Origin: Paramacrobiotus richtersi
Lineage: Eukaryota > Tardigrada > Eutardigrada > Parachela > Macrobiotidae
Reading direction: 5' to 3'
Length of the DNA: 57,058 nt
NCBI GenBank assembly: GCA_034698045.1
Contig: JAQGAU010000023.1
Location: forward strand, 1-57,058
Shown here: piece by piece, positions 56,660 to 57,058 of the stretch
Layout: each line of letters begins with the position of its first letter
Position numbering within the stretch: the first letter of the stretch is position 1
Program-made: the position numbers and the translations under genes
The notes under the pieces: generated by a model
Database searches by the model: none
What the model saw: the letters and a program-made list of their open reading frames with translations, nothing else
What the model was told of the DNA's origin: nothing

Positions 56660-57058
56660 CTTGCAGGAGACTGGTACGCTTACCGGCAAAACGGTCCTTT
56701 GACGGTGCAGCGCATCACCAGCGCATCACCATCAGAACGCTTGGCCAAATCTTTGAAGCTAATAATTATTATCGCATACCATCAGTTTATGCAGATTGCA
56801 TGGTCTTATTACGGAGTATGCTATAACGAATACTTTACTGGCCGATATACGCAGAATGGATTTCTGGTTGGGTTGGATTCACTGTCCTCTGACAATTACT
56901 CTGTCATTCGTCAGTTTGTTTCACTTCGATTTGCCTCACGGCTTTGATCTACGCTTGCTTGATGACTCGCCTTTCTTTTCTATTAGGAGATCGTTCGTAT
57001 TCGGTTTTGTACCACGACTACCAGAAACTGACGATTGTCTATGGATGTGCCAAACCCA
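56660..57058 (+). CDS. Lipocalin-like secreted protein, truncated by the window edge
   Basis: Two diagnostic pieces are in the right order. At 56660 the frame reads LAGDWYAYRQNGPLTVQRIT, the GxWY motif that opens the lipocalin barrel. At 56987, after a TTTTCTATTAG acceptor, an exon reads DRSYSVLYHDYQKLTIVYGC, the lipocalin YxVLxxDY...vYxC strands with the disulfide Cys; it runs off the window. Between them, WSYYGVCYNEYFTGRYTQNG gives the partner Cys and more strands. The N-terminal exon with signal peptide was not identified, and internal splice sites are unresolved. Lipocalins carry small hydrophobic ligands. Confidence 0.45.

Noticed and set aside
1-57058. Prokaryotic or viral origin of the window
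   Set aside because: Split genes with consistent GT-AG introns, animal receptor families and eukaryotic retrotransposon fossils all argue against it; no Shine-Dalgarno-led operons were seen.

Overview
This looks like a stretch of an animal nuclear genome, not a prokaryote or virus. Genes are split by short canonical GT-AG introns (most 66 to 300 bp). The recognisable products are metazoan: a gustatory-receptor-like 7TM protein, a rhodopsin-type GPCR, an EB/mucin/CUB secreted protein, a GH16 glycoside hydrolase, a Ser/Thr kinase, a secreted FABP-fold protein and a lipocalin. Gustatory-receptor-like genes, the secreted FABP-fold (SAHS-like) protein and heavy TE decay together suggest an ecdysozoan, most plausibly a tardigrade. 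That assignment is inference; no sequence search was possible. Layout: 1-5.6 kb is gene-free, with a foldback repeat and a decayed LINE bracketed by an inverted repeat. A three-exon gustatory-receptor-like gene occupies 6.3-8.5 kb. Its ~630 bp upstream region is repeated downstream at 10.3-10.9 kb without the gene. An EB/Thr-rich/CUB protein lies at 12.8-14.1 kb and a tyrosine-recombinase fossil at 14.7-15.0 kb. A GPCR at 16.4-19.7 kb has a 2.2 kb intron carrying a foldback-like array. A receptor-like remnant follows at 20.1-20.5 kb and GH16 at 21.2-22.5 kb. Two secreted, strongly helical proteins diverge from one ~0.5 kb promoter at 22.95-27.55 kb. From 27.5 to 44 kb no intact gene was found; the region is a mosaic of decayed dispersed repeats, two collinear copies of one complex repeat, two decayed C2H2 zinc-finger copies and a Gag-like fragment. 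From 44 kb onward come an unassigned minus-strand family (copies at 44.2-45.1 and 52.0-53.1 kb), a kinase (46.3-47.4 kb), two fragments of a retrotransposon C-terminal region (48.9 and 53.5 kb), the FABP/SAHS-like gene (50.1-51.2 kb, minus) and a lipocalin cut off by the right edge. The genes look independent (sensing, extracellular matrix or digestion, signalling) except for the divergent helical pair, which shares a promoter region and is the best candidate for a little-described system. Exon joins were made by eye from splice sites and reading phase.
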